NCBI RefSeq assembly: GCF_009729205.1
Contig: NZ_VTHB01000002.1
Location: forward strand, 310,001-374,000
Reading direction: 5' to 3'
DNA length: 64,000 nt
From: Mycobacteroides sp. CBMA 271
Lineage (GTDB): Bacteria > Actinomycetota > Actinomycetes > Mycobacteriales > Mycobacteriaceae
Made by a program: the position numbers and the translations under genes. The notes beneath the pieces were generated by a model. It saw nothing but the letters and a program-made list of their open reading frames with translations, was not told where the DNA came from and did not search any database. Positions 44,804 to 54,000 of this stretch are shown here, one piece after another; the stretch's first letter is position 1; each line of letters starts with the position of its first letter.

Positions 44804-45936
44804 CCGCAGGCGGGGACGCCCTTGTAAGCCAGCACCCGGCGCACCGAGGCGTTGATCGAGTCGGCGTTCAATTCACCTGCGTTATAGGCCGATTCGAGCC
44901 GATCCAAGACCGCACCAACCTTCTCGGTGCTCACCCACAGCGCCCAGTCGACGCCCGCCTTGATCGACTTAAGCACCGCCTCCTCAATGGGGAAGCGATC
45001 AGTGATCGCGGCCATCGAGGAGAGGTCGTCGGTAAAGATGACACCGTCGTACGCTGGCGCGCCATATCCGGTTCCCTTGCGCAGCAGGTCCACTACGGCG
45101 GGGCTCAGGCTGGAGGGTTCGTCACCAGTGAGCCCGGGCACCTGCATGTGACCGATCATCACGGCAGCACCGCTGGTCACCAACGAGCGATACGGCACCA
45201 AATCGTTGTCCTGCAACTGATCCAGCGGCGGGGTCACCACGCCACCGGTATGCGAGTCGCCAGATGCGTGGCCGTGGCCCGGAAAGTGCTTGACCACGGT
45301 CCGCACGCCGCCGGCCTGATATCCACGCACGGCGGCCTCGGCGTATTCGGTGACCTTCTGCGGATCGCCACTGTACGAGCGATCTCCGATCGCGCCGTCG
45401 GGATCGCCGTCGGTCACGTCGGCATCGGGGGCGAAATCGATGGTGACGCCCAAGTCCTTCATCTTTTGGCCACGTTCCTGGCTGAGCGCCTGCACCTGCT
45501 CCGGTGTCTGGGTCGCGGCCAACTCTCGGGCGGACGGGGCGGGGCCGATGAGGTCCTTAAGCCGCGACACCCGGCCGCCTTCCTCGTCGACACTCACCGC
45601 GGCCGGGATCGGGCCCGCAGTGACGACGTCGTGCAGGGAGCCATCGGTCAGCATGCCCTTGGTGGTCCAGCTACCGATGAAGATCCCGCCCACATGGTGA
45701 TCACGTACCAGCGCGCGGGCGTCGTCGGCGTCCTTGACACCCACCATGAGCAGTTGAGCCAGCCTGTCGCGGGTGCTCAGGCAGGCCAGATCGGCGGCGG
45801 GTGCCGCCGTGACCGGGGCCTGTGCCTTCGACGAGGGTGCAGGCGACTCCTTGGCCGGCTCCGGCGTACTGCCACTACACGCGGTGAGCGCCGTGACGAC
45901 GAGGCCGGTCAGCACTGTCCCTGCACGCATTCTCAT
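44800..45936 (-). CDS. lpqI: Lipoprotein LpqI, beta-N-acetylglucosaminidase (GH3)
   Basis: 378 aa. A lipoprotein signal with lipobox LTAC (Cys20), then a GH3 NagZ-type domain: VVKHFPGHGHASGDSHTG (the KHFPGHG signature with the His/Asp loop) and VIFTDDLSSMAAI with the nucleophile Asp. It removes GlcNAc from muropeptides or PG-derived disaccharides at the cell surface, in cell-wall recycling. Matches Rv0237 by synteny (next to TetR and aftD in M. tuberculosis). ATG 45930 is an alternative start. The ECF sigma gene ends 12 bp upstream. Confidence 0.93.
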   Translation of the reverse strand: MRMRAGTVLTGLVVTALTACSGSTPEPAKESPAPSSKAQAPVTAAPAADLACLSTRDRLAQLLMVGVKDADDARALVRDHHVGGIFIGSWTTKGMLTDGSLHDVVTAGPIPAAVSVDEEGGRVSRLKDLIGPAPSARELAATQTPEQVQALSQERGQKMKDLGVTIDFAPDADVTDGDPDGAIGDRSYSGDPQKVTEYAEAAVRGYQAGGVRTVVKHFPGHGHASGDSHTGGVVTPPLDQLQDNDLVPYRSLVTSGAAVMIGHMQVPGLTGDEPSSLSPAVVDLLRKGTGYGAPAYDGVIFTDDLSSMAAITDRFPIEEAVLKSIKAGVDWALWVSTEKVGAVLDRLESAYNAGELNADSINASVRRVLAYKGVPACG

Positions 45937-45948
45937 GAGGCCATGGTG

Positions 45949-47175
45949 TCATGAACCGGTGTCGAGCCGGGCCAGCCGGTCACCGAGGTACCCGCGGAAA
46001 ACCTCATTATCAGTGAGTTCCAAAGCTTTTCGATAGGCATCGGCCGCTTCCACGTCTCGGCTCAGTCGCGAGAGCAGATCGGCGCGGGCCGCGTGCAGCG
46101 GGTAATAGCCGTCGAGGTCGTCTCGCAGCGATTCGATGGCGTCCAGCCCGGCCTGTGCACCGTCGCGTTCGGCGACGGCCACCGCGCGGTTCAGCGCGAC
46201 AACAGGCGTCGGGGTAACCACCATCAGCTGGTCGTACAGCGCAACGATCTGGCGCCAGTCCGTGGACGGCGCAGTGGGCGCGTCATCATGCACGGCATTG
46301 ATGGCGGCCTGGATTTGGTAGGGACCCGGGGCGTTGCGCCGCAGGCAGCGGCGCACCAGTTGATGGCCCTCGTCGATCATTGGGTGGTTCCAGCGGGAGC
46401 GATCCTGATCGGCAAGCAGCACCAGCGCATCGTCGTCGTCGGTGCGCGCGGGGCGGCGCGCCTCCGTTAGCAGGAGCAATGCCAGCAGGCCCAGCGCCTC
46501 AGGTTCATCGGGCATCAGGTCCGCCAGCACGCGTGTCAGCCGAATCGCCTCGGCGGACAGGTCTGTGTGCGTCAGCGAGGCACCCGAGGACGCCGCATAG
46601 CCTTCGTTGTAGACGAGGTAGAGCGCGGCCAACACCGACGACAGCCGCTCCGGAAGTTCGTGATCCGCGGGTATCCGGTACGGAATTCCCGCCGACGCGA
46701 TTTTCTTCTTGGCACGTGTAATACGTGCCGCCATCGTCGATTCGGACACCAGGTAGGCATTGGCGATCTCCGGCGTGGTGAGCCCACCCAGGAGGCGCAG
46801 TGTCAGCGCGACCTGCGCCTCGGGGGACAGCGCCGGATGACAGCAGGTGAAGATGAGCCGCAGCCGGTCATCCTGCACCGGACCGACCTCTTTTGGTTCC
46901 GGCTGTTCCTCGTCGAGAAGCGTTGCCTCGCGGGTGAGTTCGTCGCGCCGCTGGTCGCGGCGAAGTTTGTCGATGCCACGGTTGCGAGCAGTGGTGGTGA
47001 TCCACGCGCCGGGATTGGGTGGCACTCCGTCCCGCGGCCACTTCGCGATGGCCACCTCGAACGCCTCCTGCACGGCGTCCTCCGCGAGGTCGATGCTGCC
47101 GAAGTAGCGGATCAACGTCGCCACCGTGCGGCCGTACTCCTCGCGGAAGATACGACCGATCTCCTCTTGCGCCAC
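45949..47175 (-). CDS. ECF42-type RNA polymerase sigma factor with C-terminal TPR-like extension
   Basis: 408 aa, far longer than ordinary ECF factors. Sigma-2 region: YFGSIDLAEDAVQEAFEVAIAKWP ... WITTTARNRGIDKLRRD. Sigma-4: LIFTCCHPALSPEAQVALTLRLLGGLTTPEIANAYLVSESTMAARITRAKKKI. The rest (about 190-408) is a helical extension (ERLSSVLAALYLVYNEGYAASSG ... ALNRAVAVAERDGAQAGLDAIESL) typical of the ECF42 group, which lacks an anti-sigma factor and is genetically linked to DGPF/YCII proteins. GTG start. Its own promoter matches that of the YCII operon 7 kb away. Confidence 0.92.
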   Translation of the reverse strand: MAQEEIGRIFREEYGRTVATLIRYFGSIDLAEDAVQEAFEVAIAKWPRDGVPPNPGAWITTTARNRGIDKLRRDQRRDELTREATLLDEEQPEPKEVGPVQDDRLRLIFTCCHPALSPEAQVALTLRLLGGLTTPEIANAYLVSESTMAARITRAKKKIASAGIPYRIPADHELPERLSSVLAALYLVYNEGYAASSGASLTHTDLSAEAIRLTRVLADLMPDEPEALGLLALLLLTEARRPARTDDDDALVLLADQDRSRWNHPMIDEGHQLVRRCLRRNAPGPYQIQAAINAVHDDAPTAPSTDWRQIVALYDQLMVVTPTPVVALNRAVAVAERDGAQAGLDAIESLRDDLDGYYPLHAARADLLSRLSRDVEAADAYRKALELTDNEVFRGYLGDRLARLDTGS

Positions 47176-47216
47176 GGGTCAATGGTGCTCCTCCGGTCTC
47201 GTGTGCCCCGCAGAAA

Positions 47217-47244
47217 CCACGAACGGGAGACATCCAAATCGACA
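47217..47244 (-). promoter_or_regulatory. Candidate ECF42-type autoregulated promoter
   Basis: Minus strand TGTCGA (47244-47239), 17 bp, CGTGG (47221-47217), 42 bp before the GTG. Both this and the YCII promoter also share GATGTCT in the spacer. Confidence 0.65.
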
Positions 47245-47262
47245 GCGCGCGACAATTGGCTC

Positions 47263-47595
47263 ATGGCCTACGACGAAGACCTGGTTGAGCGCATCCGCGA
47301 AGTGATCGCCACGACCAAGGGCGTCACCGAGAAACGGATGTTTGGCGGGCTGGCGTTCCTGGTGGACGGGCACATGACCGTGGCCGCCAAGAACGGGGAC
47401 GGGCTGCTGGCGCGCTGCGATCCCCACGACACCGAGGCACTGGTCACCAAGAACCACGTCAACCGGATGGTGATGGGCGGGCGCGAAATGAACGGCTGGC
47501 TGAGCGTCGACGCCGAGGGCGTGCGCACCAAGCGACAGCTGGAGCCATGGGTGAAGCGCGCGCTGGCCTACACGGCCTCTCTGCCGCCCAAGTAG
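47263..47595 (+). CDS. TfoX N-terminal-domain-like small protein
   Basis: 110 aa. TfoX_N pattern: VERIREVIATTKGVTEKRMFGGLAFLVDGHMTVAAKNGDGLLARCDP. Widespread small cytoplasmic protein; not evidence of competence. ATG 47263 is divergent from the sigma gene, 87 bp away, so the sigma -35 element lies just upstream of it. Ends at a strong hairpin. Confidence 0.85.
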   Translation: MAYDEDLVERIREVIATTKGVTEKRMFGGLAFLVDGHMTVAAKNGDGLLARCDPHDTEALVTKNHVNRMVMGGREMNGWLSVDAEGVRTKRQLEPWVKRALAYTASLPPK

Positions 47596-47600
47596 CCGAC

Positions 47601-47660
47601 GCCGAGAGTGAAGTTATTGCGGGAAAACCGCCGAAATCCCGCAGTAGCTTCACGCTCGGC
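47601..47660. terminator. Bidirectional terminator between the TfoX-like gene and the sulfatase
   Basis: 24-nt arms (47601-47624, 47637-47660) with three mismatches, 12-nt loop; sits between convergent stops. Confidence 0.85.
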
Positions 47661-47673
47661 GAAAGGGAGCGAC

Positions 47674-49350
47674 TCAACCGCCGCGCAGCACCATCAGTTT
47701 CTGCATGTCGGCCAGCCCCTGCTCTTGCGCCTGGCCCAGGAAGGTCGGCAGCGGTGCCCGTACCTCGGGTAGCACCTCGTTGTCGATGAGCCCCTGCAGC
47801 TCGGCTTCTTTTCCGCCGCGGCCTGCCTGGTTCTCAACCTCCTGCAAACCGGAAGATGTTGCATAGTCATAGAATTCGCGGTCGATCGGCCGCGAGGTGT
47901 CGATCTGGATGCCGCCGGGTTTCCAGTACGAGTAGGTGGCCAGCTTGGCCTCCGCGGTACGGACCGCGACGATGTGGCTCGGCGCCGAGGTGGGGATCTC
48001 GGTGGGCGCGTCCTCACCCATCACCGCACCGATCCGGGGATCCTTGAGGAGGGTGACCATCTCCTCCACGGACATGTCGTCGGTGACGTGCGCGATCCAC
48101 TTACGCCCTGCCGCATTGTTTTTGGCGATATCCGCGATATCGGCGCGCGCGGCGAGATACGAGTACCGCGAATCCGAACGCCACCCATTGCCGCCGGCGC
48201 CGATAGTCAGCAGCAGGGGCGCGAGGTCGACACTGGAGGTCAGCTGGGTGCGCGTTTCCCCCGGTTTCGGAGTCAGCACACCGTGCGGATCGCGAATGTA
48301 CAGCGGAACCCGGATGGATTCCTCATACGCCGCGGCCCCTTTCCCGCGCAGCCCATGCGAGCCGGCGTACTCCCCGTGATCGGAGGTGAAGACGACGACC
48401 GTGTTGCGCTCAACCTCCGGACGTGACGCCAGCTTGTCGAGCACCCGGCCGATCTGCGCATCCACCTGCTGTTGCAGCCACAGGTACATATCCAGGCAGC
48501 GCGCCCACTGCCGGGCGACATCGGGTCCGGAGTACGTCACGGCGCCCGTCATGATCGGCGACATGAAGTTGGCGTAGTCGATCTGCAGCTGCGGCTTGCC
48601 GCGCCGCAGCAACTCGTCTGGTGTCTCGAAGTTGACGGGTGTGGCATCGAACCACTGCGGAACATCCTCGGGGAGCGGATTTTTCGGCCACCAGCAGATG
48701 TCATGCGGGTTCACCAGGGATACGGTGGTGCACCACGGACCCTTGCCGCCGTCGGTGTCGAACCATCCGGCGAACTGGTCGACGATGCCCGGATCCTTCT
48801 GCAGTCCTTGATTCGGCATGCCGTTGGGCGAGGGGAACGTTCCACCGGAGAAGCCGTGCGCGTCAAGCCCTTCGGGCGTGTTGTCGCTCCAGTTGCCCAG
48901 GTGCCACTTACCCCACCACCAGGTTCGGTAGCCCTGCTGGCGCAGCATGGTGCCCCAGGTCGGAAACTGCGGAGCCAGGCTGGACTCACTCGGCCCCTCA
49001 CCAGTGAACAGGCATCCGGTCTGATGTGAGTACAGCCCCGTCGTCATGGCGCCCCGTGACGGAGTGCACATGTTAGACGCCGTGTAATGCGACGCGAAAG
49101 TGACACTGTCCCTTTGTAGTCGGCTGAGGTTCGGCAAGATATTGGCGAGCTTCTGGACATCGGGGAACCATTGCGGGGCGCGCATCTGATCGACCACGAT
49201 CACCAGGATGTTCGGCTTGTCTCCACCGGATGCCGAGGAATCACTGCGTCCGGGCCTTCGGAGCAATTCATATCCGCCGAAACCGGCCGCGGCGGCACCC
49301 GCCGCGATCGCACCCGAAGTAAGTACAGTCCTGCGGTTGAGCTCGGCCAT
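47674..49350 (-). CDS. Tat-exported type I sulfatase
   Basis: 558 aa with a twin-arginine signal (LNRRTVLTSGAIAAGAAAAGFGGYELL). Sulfatase fold: NILVIVVDQMRAPQ (metal-binding Asp54), CTPSRG at 95-100 (the CxPSR motif whose Cys is converted to formylglycine by the FGE enzyme), and VVFTSDHGEYAG for further metal ligands. It hydrolyses sulfate esters outside the membrane; the substrate is unknown. In the genome neighbourhood it may supply sulfate to the SulP system, but that is speculation. Confidence 0.92.
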   Translation of the reverse strand: MAELNRRTVLTSGAIAAGAAAAGFGGYELLRRPGRSDSSASGGDKPNILVIVVDQMRAPQWFPDVQKLANILPNLSRLQRDSVTFASHYTASNMCTPSRGAMTTGLYSHQTGCLFTGEGPSESSLAPQFPTWGTMLRQQGYRTWWWGKWHLGNWSDNTPEGLDAHGFSGGTFPSPNGMPNQGLQKDPGIVDQFAGWFDTDGGKGPWCTTVSLVNPHDICWWPKNPLPEDVPQWFDATPVNFETPDELLRRGKPQLQIDYANFMSPIMTGAVTYSGPDVARQWARCLDMYLWLQQQVDAQIGRVLDKLASRPEVERNTVVVFTSDHGEYAGSHGLRGKGAAAYEESIRVPLYIRDPHGVLTPKPGETRTQLTSSVDLAPLLLTIGAGGNGWRSDSRYSYLAARADIADIAKNNAAGRKWIAHVTDDMSVEEMVTLLKDPRIGAVMGEDAPTEIPTSAPSHIVAVRTAEAKLATYSYWKPGGIQIDTSRPIDREFYDYATSSGLQEVENQAGRGGKEAELQGLIDNEVLPEVRAPLPTFLGQAQEQGLADMQKLMVLRGG

Positions 49351-49407
49351 GCGTCCAACGTAGCCGCGATTCCTGGGAATTGACCGGCGAGCTTTGGTGA
49401 CGGGGAA

Positions 49408-50478
49408 CTACGGATGCACCGGTGCCGAAGGGGGCGTGGGCACCGCGGGAACGGCTGACGACCCGGGCGGTGGGGCAAGGGGTGCCTGTCCCGGAGCCGG
49501 TGGCACCATCGGGGGCGGGGCCCCCACCGGAGGCGCCGGCGACGGAGCCGGTGGTTGAGCTGGCGCCGGGGCAGCCGGGGGCTGCGTGCCCATGACCTCG
49601 ATCTCGCTCACCGACACCAGGCCGTTGAACGCATCCTGACGCTGACCGCTCTTGTTCACGATCGACACACCAGGTTCGGTGGCCTCAATGACCATGGTCA
49701 CCGAATCGGTCACCACGTTCACCTTGATGCTGGCCAGCGCACGGCTCACCGGCACCTGCTGCTTGACCGAGCTTCCGTCACTGAATTCCCAACGCACCCT
49801 GGTGATCTTGCGATTCTGGGCAAAGCGGTCGGACCCGTCGATATCGGTCTTGGCGTATCCGGGGATCAATCCGACCGAGGTGACGAGCATCGGGTGCTCG
49901 AATTTCGTCGTGATCGACTGGCCGTCTTGTTCCTTCCACTGGCACCGCCATGCGGTGAGTGGGTCGTTGTCGAACGCCTTAGCGGGGTCGTAAACATACT
50001 TCGCCCCATTACTGTCGGTACCGTCCTCGGCCTGAACGCAATTGGTAGTGATGTCCACCGGTTTGAGGGGGCCCGACGGCGGCGGTAGCGGCGCCGTGGT
50101 GGTCGACGCGGAGCTGCTGGTGGTCTTCGGGTCGTTCGCGGGGAGCATCCCCTGCGTCTGTTCGGGGGAGCCGTTGGGACGCACCGCCATGTATCCGACA
50201 TAGCCGAGTCCCACGATCACGAGCAGACCGGCCAACGTCGCGAAGGCCATGATGATCCCGCGATGGGATCGGGCGTTCGGGTCACGCCACGGATCGGAGA
50301 ATTGCACCTGCGCCGCTAGATGCGGCGGGCAGCCGGGCAGCTGAGCCAGTGCCTCACGCAGATCCGGGCGCGTGTGCCAGAGACGCAACAGCTGATCCTG
50401 CGGTAGCGCGGGGTTGTGCGCGGCGGCGAACTCCGCGTCGTAGTCCGGCGCCGGTCCGTAGTTGTAGGGACCGGTCAT
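49408..50478 (-). CDS. Membrane-anchored discoidin-like (NADase-type glycan-binding) protein with leucine-rich variant N-terminus
   Basis: 356 aa. Cytoplasmic N-terminus with an LRV-like stretch (HNPALPQDQLLRLWHTRPDLREALAQLPGCPPHL, 21-54), one transmembrane helix (75-97), a Ser/Thr/Pro linker, then an extracellular beta-sandwich (YDPAKAFDNDPLTAWRCQWKEQDGQSITTKFEHPMLVTSVGLIPGYAKTD, about 166-215) resembling F5/8 type C glycan-binding domains, ending in a Pro/Ala tail. Probably binds cell-envelope glycans. It lies between the sulfatase and the aftD locus. Confidence 0.78.
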   Translation of the reverse strand: MTGPYNYGPAPDYDAEFAAAHNPALPQDQLLRLWHTRPDLREALAQLPGCPPHLAAQVQFSDPWRDPNARSHRGIIMAFATLAGLLVIVGLGYVGYMAVRPNGSPEQTQGMLPANDPKTTSSSASTTTAPLPPPSGPLKPVDITTNCVQAEDGTDSNGAKYVYDPAKAFDNDPLTAWRCQWKEQDGQSITTKFEHPMLVTSVGLIPGYAKTDIDGSDRFAQNRKITRVRWEFSDGSSVKQQVPVSRALASIKVNVVTDSVTMVIEATEPGVSIVNKSGQRQDAFNGLVSVSEIEVMGTQPPAAPAPAQPPAPSPAPPVGAPPPMVPPAPGQAPLAPPPGSSAVPAVPTPPSAPVHP

Positions 50479-50819
50479 GGGCGGCCATTATTCCGCACGA
50501 ATGGGCTCGTGCGACCACTTGTGGCCACCCGCCATGCCGGGCTCTTAACTGTTCAACACGATCGGGACAGCTCGCAGCAACGCCCGACATGACCGAGGGG
50601 CTCCTCGCTGTCCGCCCGCCGATCCCCCCGGCGATAGTCGTCGAATACCGCGGAGGCGCCCCCACCAGCGCACGGAGTGGCCGCCTGCCGCCGTTCTGTG
50701 CGCGCCGGTGATACCGATTCCGTCCTTGCGGTCTGACTGCGGGTTATCACGGCCGAATAGAACGAACAGCAGGCGTGCTAGTTTGGCCGCTGATACCTGC
50801 GTGACCTAGAGGAGCTCCG
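50479..50819. other. Intergenic region without recognised gene
   Basis: 341 bp between divergent genes. A GAGGAG sequence at 50809-50814 serves the following small gene. Short frames on both strands lack coding character. No RNA or repeat recognised. Confidence 0.6.
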
Positions 50820-50993
50820 ATGACCAGATTTGTGGTGCCAGCCGCCGCGAGCGTGCTGATCGGTCTGCTACTGGGCGCCGCCGCCGTCTTCGGTCTGACG
50901 TTGTCGGTCGAGCAGGACAAGAAGCCGGCCGTAACTGGGATCGATCCGGCGACGGCAATCCTCAACCGGCCCGATTACGGCAACCGGAGCTGA
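50820..50993 (+). CDS. Small secreted/membrane protein (Rv0236A-like)
   Basis: 57 aa. N-terminal hydrophobic helix (VVPAAASVLIGLLLGAAAVFGLTLSV) and a short polar tail (PAVTGIDPATAILNRPDYGNRS). GAGGAG sits 5 bp before ATG 50820. In M. tuberculosis a small gene of the same length (Rv0236A) precedes aftD in the same orientation; here aftD begins 50 bp downstream, so they are likely cotranscribed and may function together in arabinan assembly. Confidence 0.85.
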   Translation: MTRFVVPAAASVLIGLLLGAAAVFGLTLSVEQDKKPAVTGIDPATAILNRPDYGNRS

Positions 50994-51043
50994 TCTTCTC
51001 CCAGCCGCCCGGCGGCGGTTGGCGGCACACCGCCGCGCACGTC

Positions 51044-54000
51044 ATGACCTCACCCCGCCTTGACTCCACCCCGCTGAGCCGACGATGGCTGGCGGTGGCG
51101 TCCGCACTGTTCCTACTGCTGACCTTTGCCCAATCACCTGGGCAGATTTCCCCGGACACCAAGCTTGATCTGGCGATCAATCCGCTGCGGTTCGCCGCGC
51201 GCGCGCTAAACCTGTGGAGCAGCGAGCTGCCCTTCGGACAGGCACAGAACCAGGCGTACGGGTACCTCTTTCCGCACGGCGCGGTCTTCTCCCTGGGGCA
51301 CCTTCTCGGGGTACCGGCCTGGGTGACACAGCGACTGTGGTGGGCGCTGCTCGTGGCAGCCGGGTTCTGGGGCATCATCCGCGTTGCCGAGGCGCTCGGC
51401 ATCGGTACCCGCGGCTCACGGATCATCGCCGCGGTGGCGTTCGCGCTGTCACCGCGGGTGCTGACGACTCTGGGCGCCATCTCCTCCGAGACGCTGCCCA
51501 TGATGTTGGCCCCGTGGGTCCTGTTGCCGATAATCCTGACGTTCCAGGGCCGCATATCGCCGCGGCGGGCCGCGGCACTGTCGGCCGTCGCAGTCGCGTT
51601 GATGGGCGCGGTCAATGCCGTCGCCACGGCCCTCGCGTGTGGAGTTGCCGTCATTTGGTGGCTGGCACACCGGCCGAACCGGACCTGGTGGCGATTCACG
51701 GCATGGTGGATTCCCTGCCTGGCGCTGGCCACTTCGTGGTGGATCATCGCGCTGCTTATCTTCGGCAAGATCAGCCCACCGTTCCTGGACTTCATCGAGT
51801 CCTCCGGCGTCACCACGCAATGGACGTCGCTGACCGAAGTACTGCGCGGAACCGACAGCTGGACACCATTCGTGGCCCCGACTGCGACGGCGGGTTCCTC
51901 GCTGGTCACCCAGTCGGCCGTCGTAATTGCCACCGCCATGGTGGCCGCCGCCGGCATGGCGGGACTGGCGATGCGGGGCATGCCGGCGCGCGGACGGCTT
52001 GTCGCGATACTGCTGGTGGGACTGGTGCTGCTGACCGCCGGCTACACCGGTGCACTCGGTTCACCGGTGGCCCAACAGATTCAATTCTTTCTGGACGCCA
52101 ACGGCACCCCGTTACGCAATGTGCACAAGCTTGAGCCATTGATCCGCCTACCGTTGATTCTCGGCCTGGCACATGCGTTGGCGCGGATACCGCTACCAGC
52201 GAGTGTCCCTGTGCGCGAATGGCTTGCGGCATTAGCGCGCCCGGAACGCAACCGGGCCGTGGCCGTCGGGATCGCGCTACTGATGGCGCTTGCGGCAAGC
52301 ACATCGCTGGCCTGGACGGGCCGGCTGGTGCCCCGCGGCGGATTCGACGCGATTCCCAACTACTGGCAAGACACGGCGCGCTGGCTCGCCGACCACGACG
52401 ATGGCGGGCGGGCGTTGGTAGTGCCGGGCGCCCCGTTCGCGATCCAGACCTGGGGCCTCACCCGCGACGAGCCTCTACAGGCCTTGGGTAAAACGCCATG
52501 GGGGGTACGTGATTCCATCCCGTTGACGCCCCCCGAGACCATCCGCGCCATCGATTCGGTGCAACAGTTGTTCGCCGCCGGGCGCCCGTCCGACGGGCTG
52601 GCCGACACCCTGGCTCAGCAGGGCATCTCCTACCTGGTGGTGCGCAACGATCTTGATCCTGATACCTCCCGTTCCGCGCGGCCGATCCTGGTGCACAACA
52701 CCATCGAGGGCTCTCGCGGGCTGACCAAGGTCGCCGAGTTCGGCGATCCGGTCGGTGCTGGAACGGTGGAAGGCTTTGTCGCCGATAGCGACCTGCGACC
52801 ACAGTATCCGGCGGTCGAGATCTATGCCGTCTTCCAGCACGAGAAGCATTACGGTGATCCATATTTCGCGGATGTCGATGCTATGCCGCGGGTGGCGGGT
52901 GGACCCGAGGCCCTGCTGCGCCTGGGTGAGCGGCGCCGCCAACTCGGCCAGCCACCGTTGGGTCCGGCCCTGCTGGCCACCGATGCCACGAGGGCCGGCC
53001 TGCGTCCTGGGCCCGCGATGGTCACCGACAGTCCACTGGCTCGCGAAACCGACTACGGGCGCGTCGACGACCATTCCTCGGCCATCCGCGCCCCCGGAGA
53101 TAAACGCCGCACCTTCAACCGTGTCCCTGACTACCCGGCCAGCGGGGTTCCACTCGTGAACGGCAGCTGGACGGGCGGAACCATCACCGCGTCCAGCTCC
53201 GCGTCGGATTCCACGGCGCTGCCCAATGTGGCACCGGGTACCAGCACCGCCGCCGTCATCGACCGCGACAATGCCACGAGTTGGGTCAGCAGCTCACTGG
53301 AATCAGCTCTTGGACAATGGATTCGGGTGGACCTGGATCGACCGATCACCAACGCGATCGTCACCGTCACCCCAAGCGCCACTGCGCTCGGCGCCCAGGT
53401 GCGGCGGCTGGAGGTCGAGACGGACAACGGCACGTCGTCAGTGCGATTCGACGAGCCGGGCCAGCCCCTCAACGTCGCGCTGCGCCCCGGGGAAACCACC
53501 TGGGTGAAGGTCACCGCCACCGGAACCGACGACGGCACCGCCGGTGTGCAGTTCGGCGTCACCGAGTTGGCGCTGACGCAATACGACGCCGCCGGGTACG
53601 CCCACCCCGTCGAGCTCCGGCACAGCGCAACCATTCCCACACCACCTTCGGGTGCCGATCTACTCGGCTGGGATCTGGGATCACCCCTGGAGGGCCGATC
53701 GGGGTGCGCCCCCTCCCCACAACGGCTGCGCTGCGCGGCGACACTGTCGCTGGCTCCGGAGGAGCCCGGTACATTCATTCGGACATTAACCGTCCCCCAG
53801 CCTGTTTCGCTGGCCCCCAAGGTGTGGGTGCGGGCGCGCCCGGGCCCGCAACTGCGTGACCTGATTCAGCAGCCCGGCACCACCGTCGCATCCGGGGATT
53901 CCGATGTGATCGATCCTCGGGGCTCGTCATACGCGGCCACCGACGGCGATCCGGGAACCGTCTGGACGGCGCCACAGAATTCGGTGCAGCGTCAGCACCT

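Noticed and set aside
46567..47262. Long upstream extension of the TfoX-like frame
   Set aside because: Antisense to the sigma factor gene; the TfoX_N domain starts at 47263.
50589..50711. Short plus-strand frame in the 50479-50819 gap
   Set aside because: 40 codons, no Shine-Dalgarno, composition like random GC-rich sequence.
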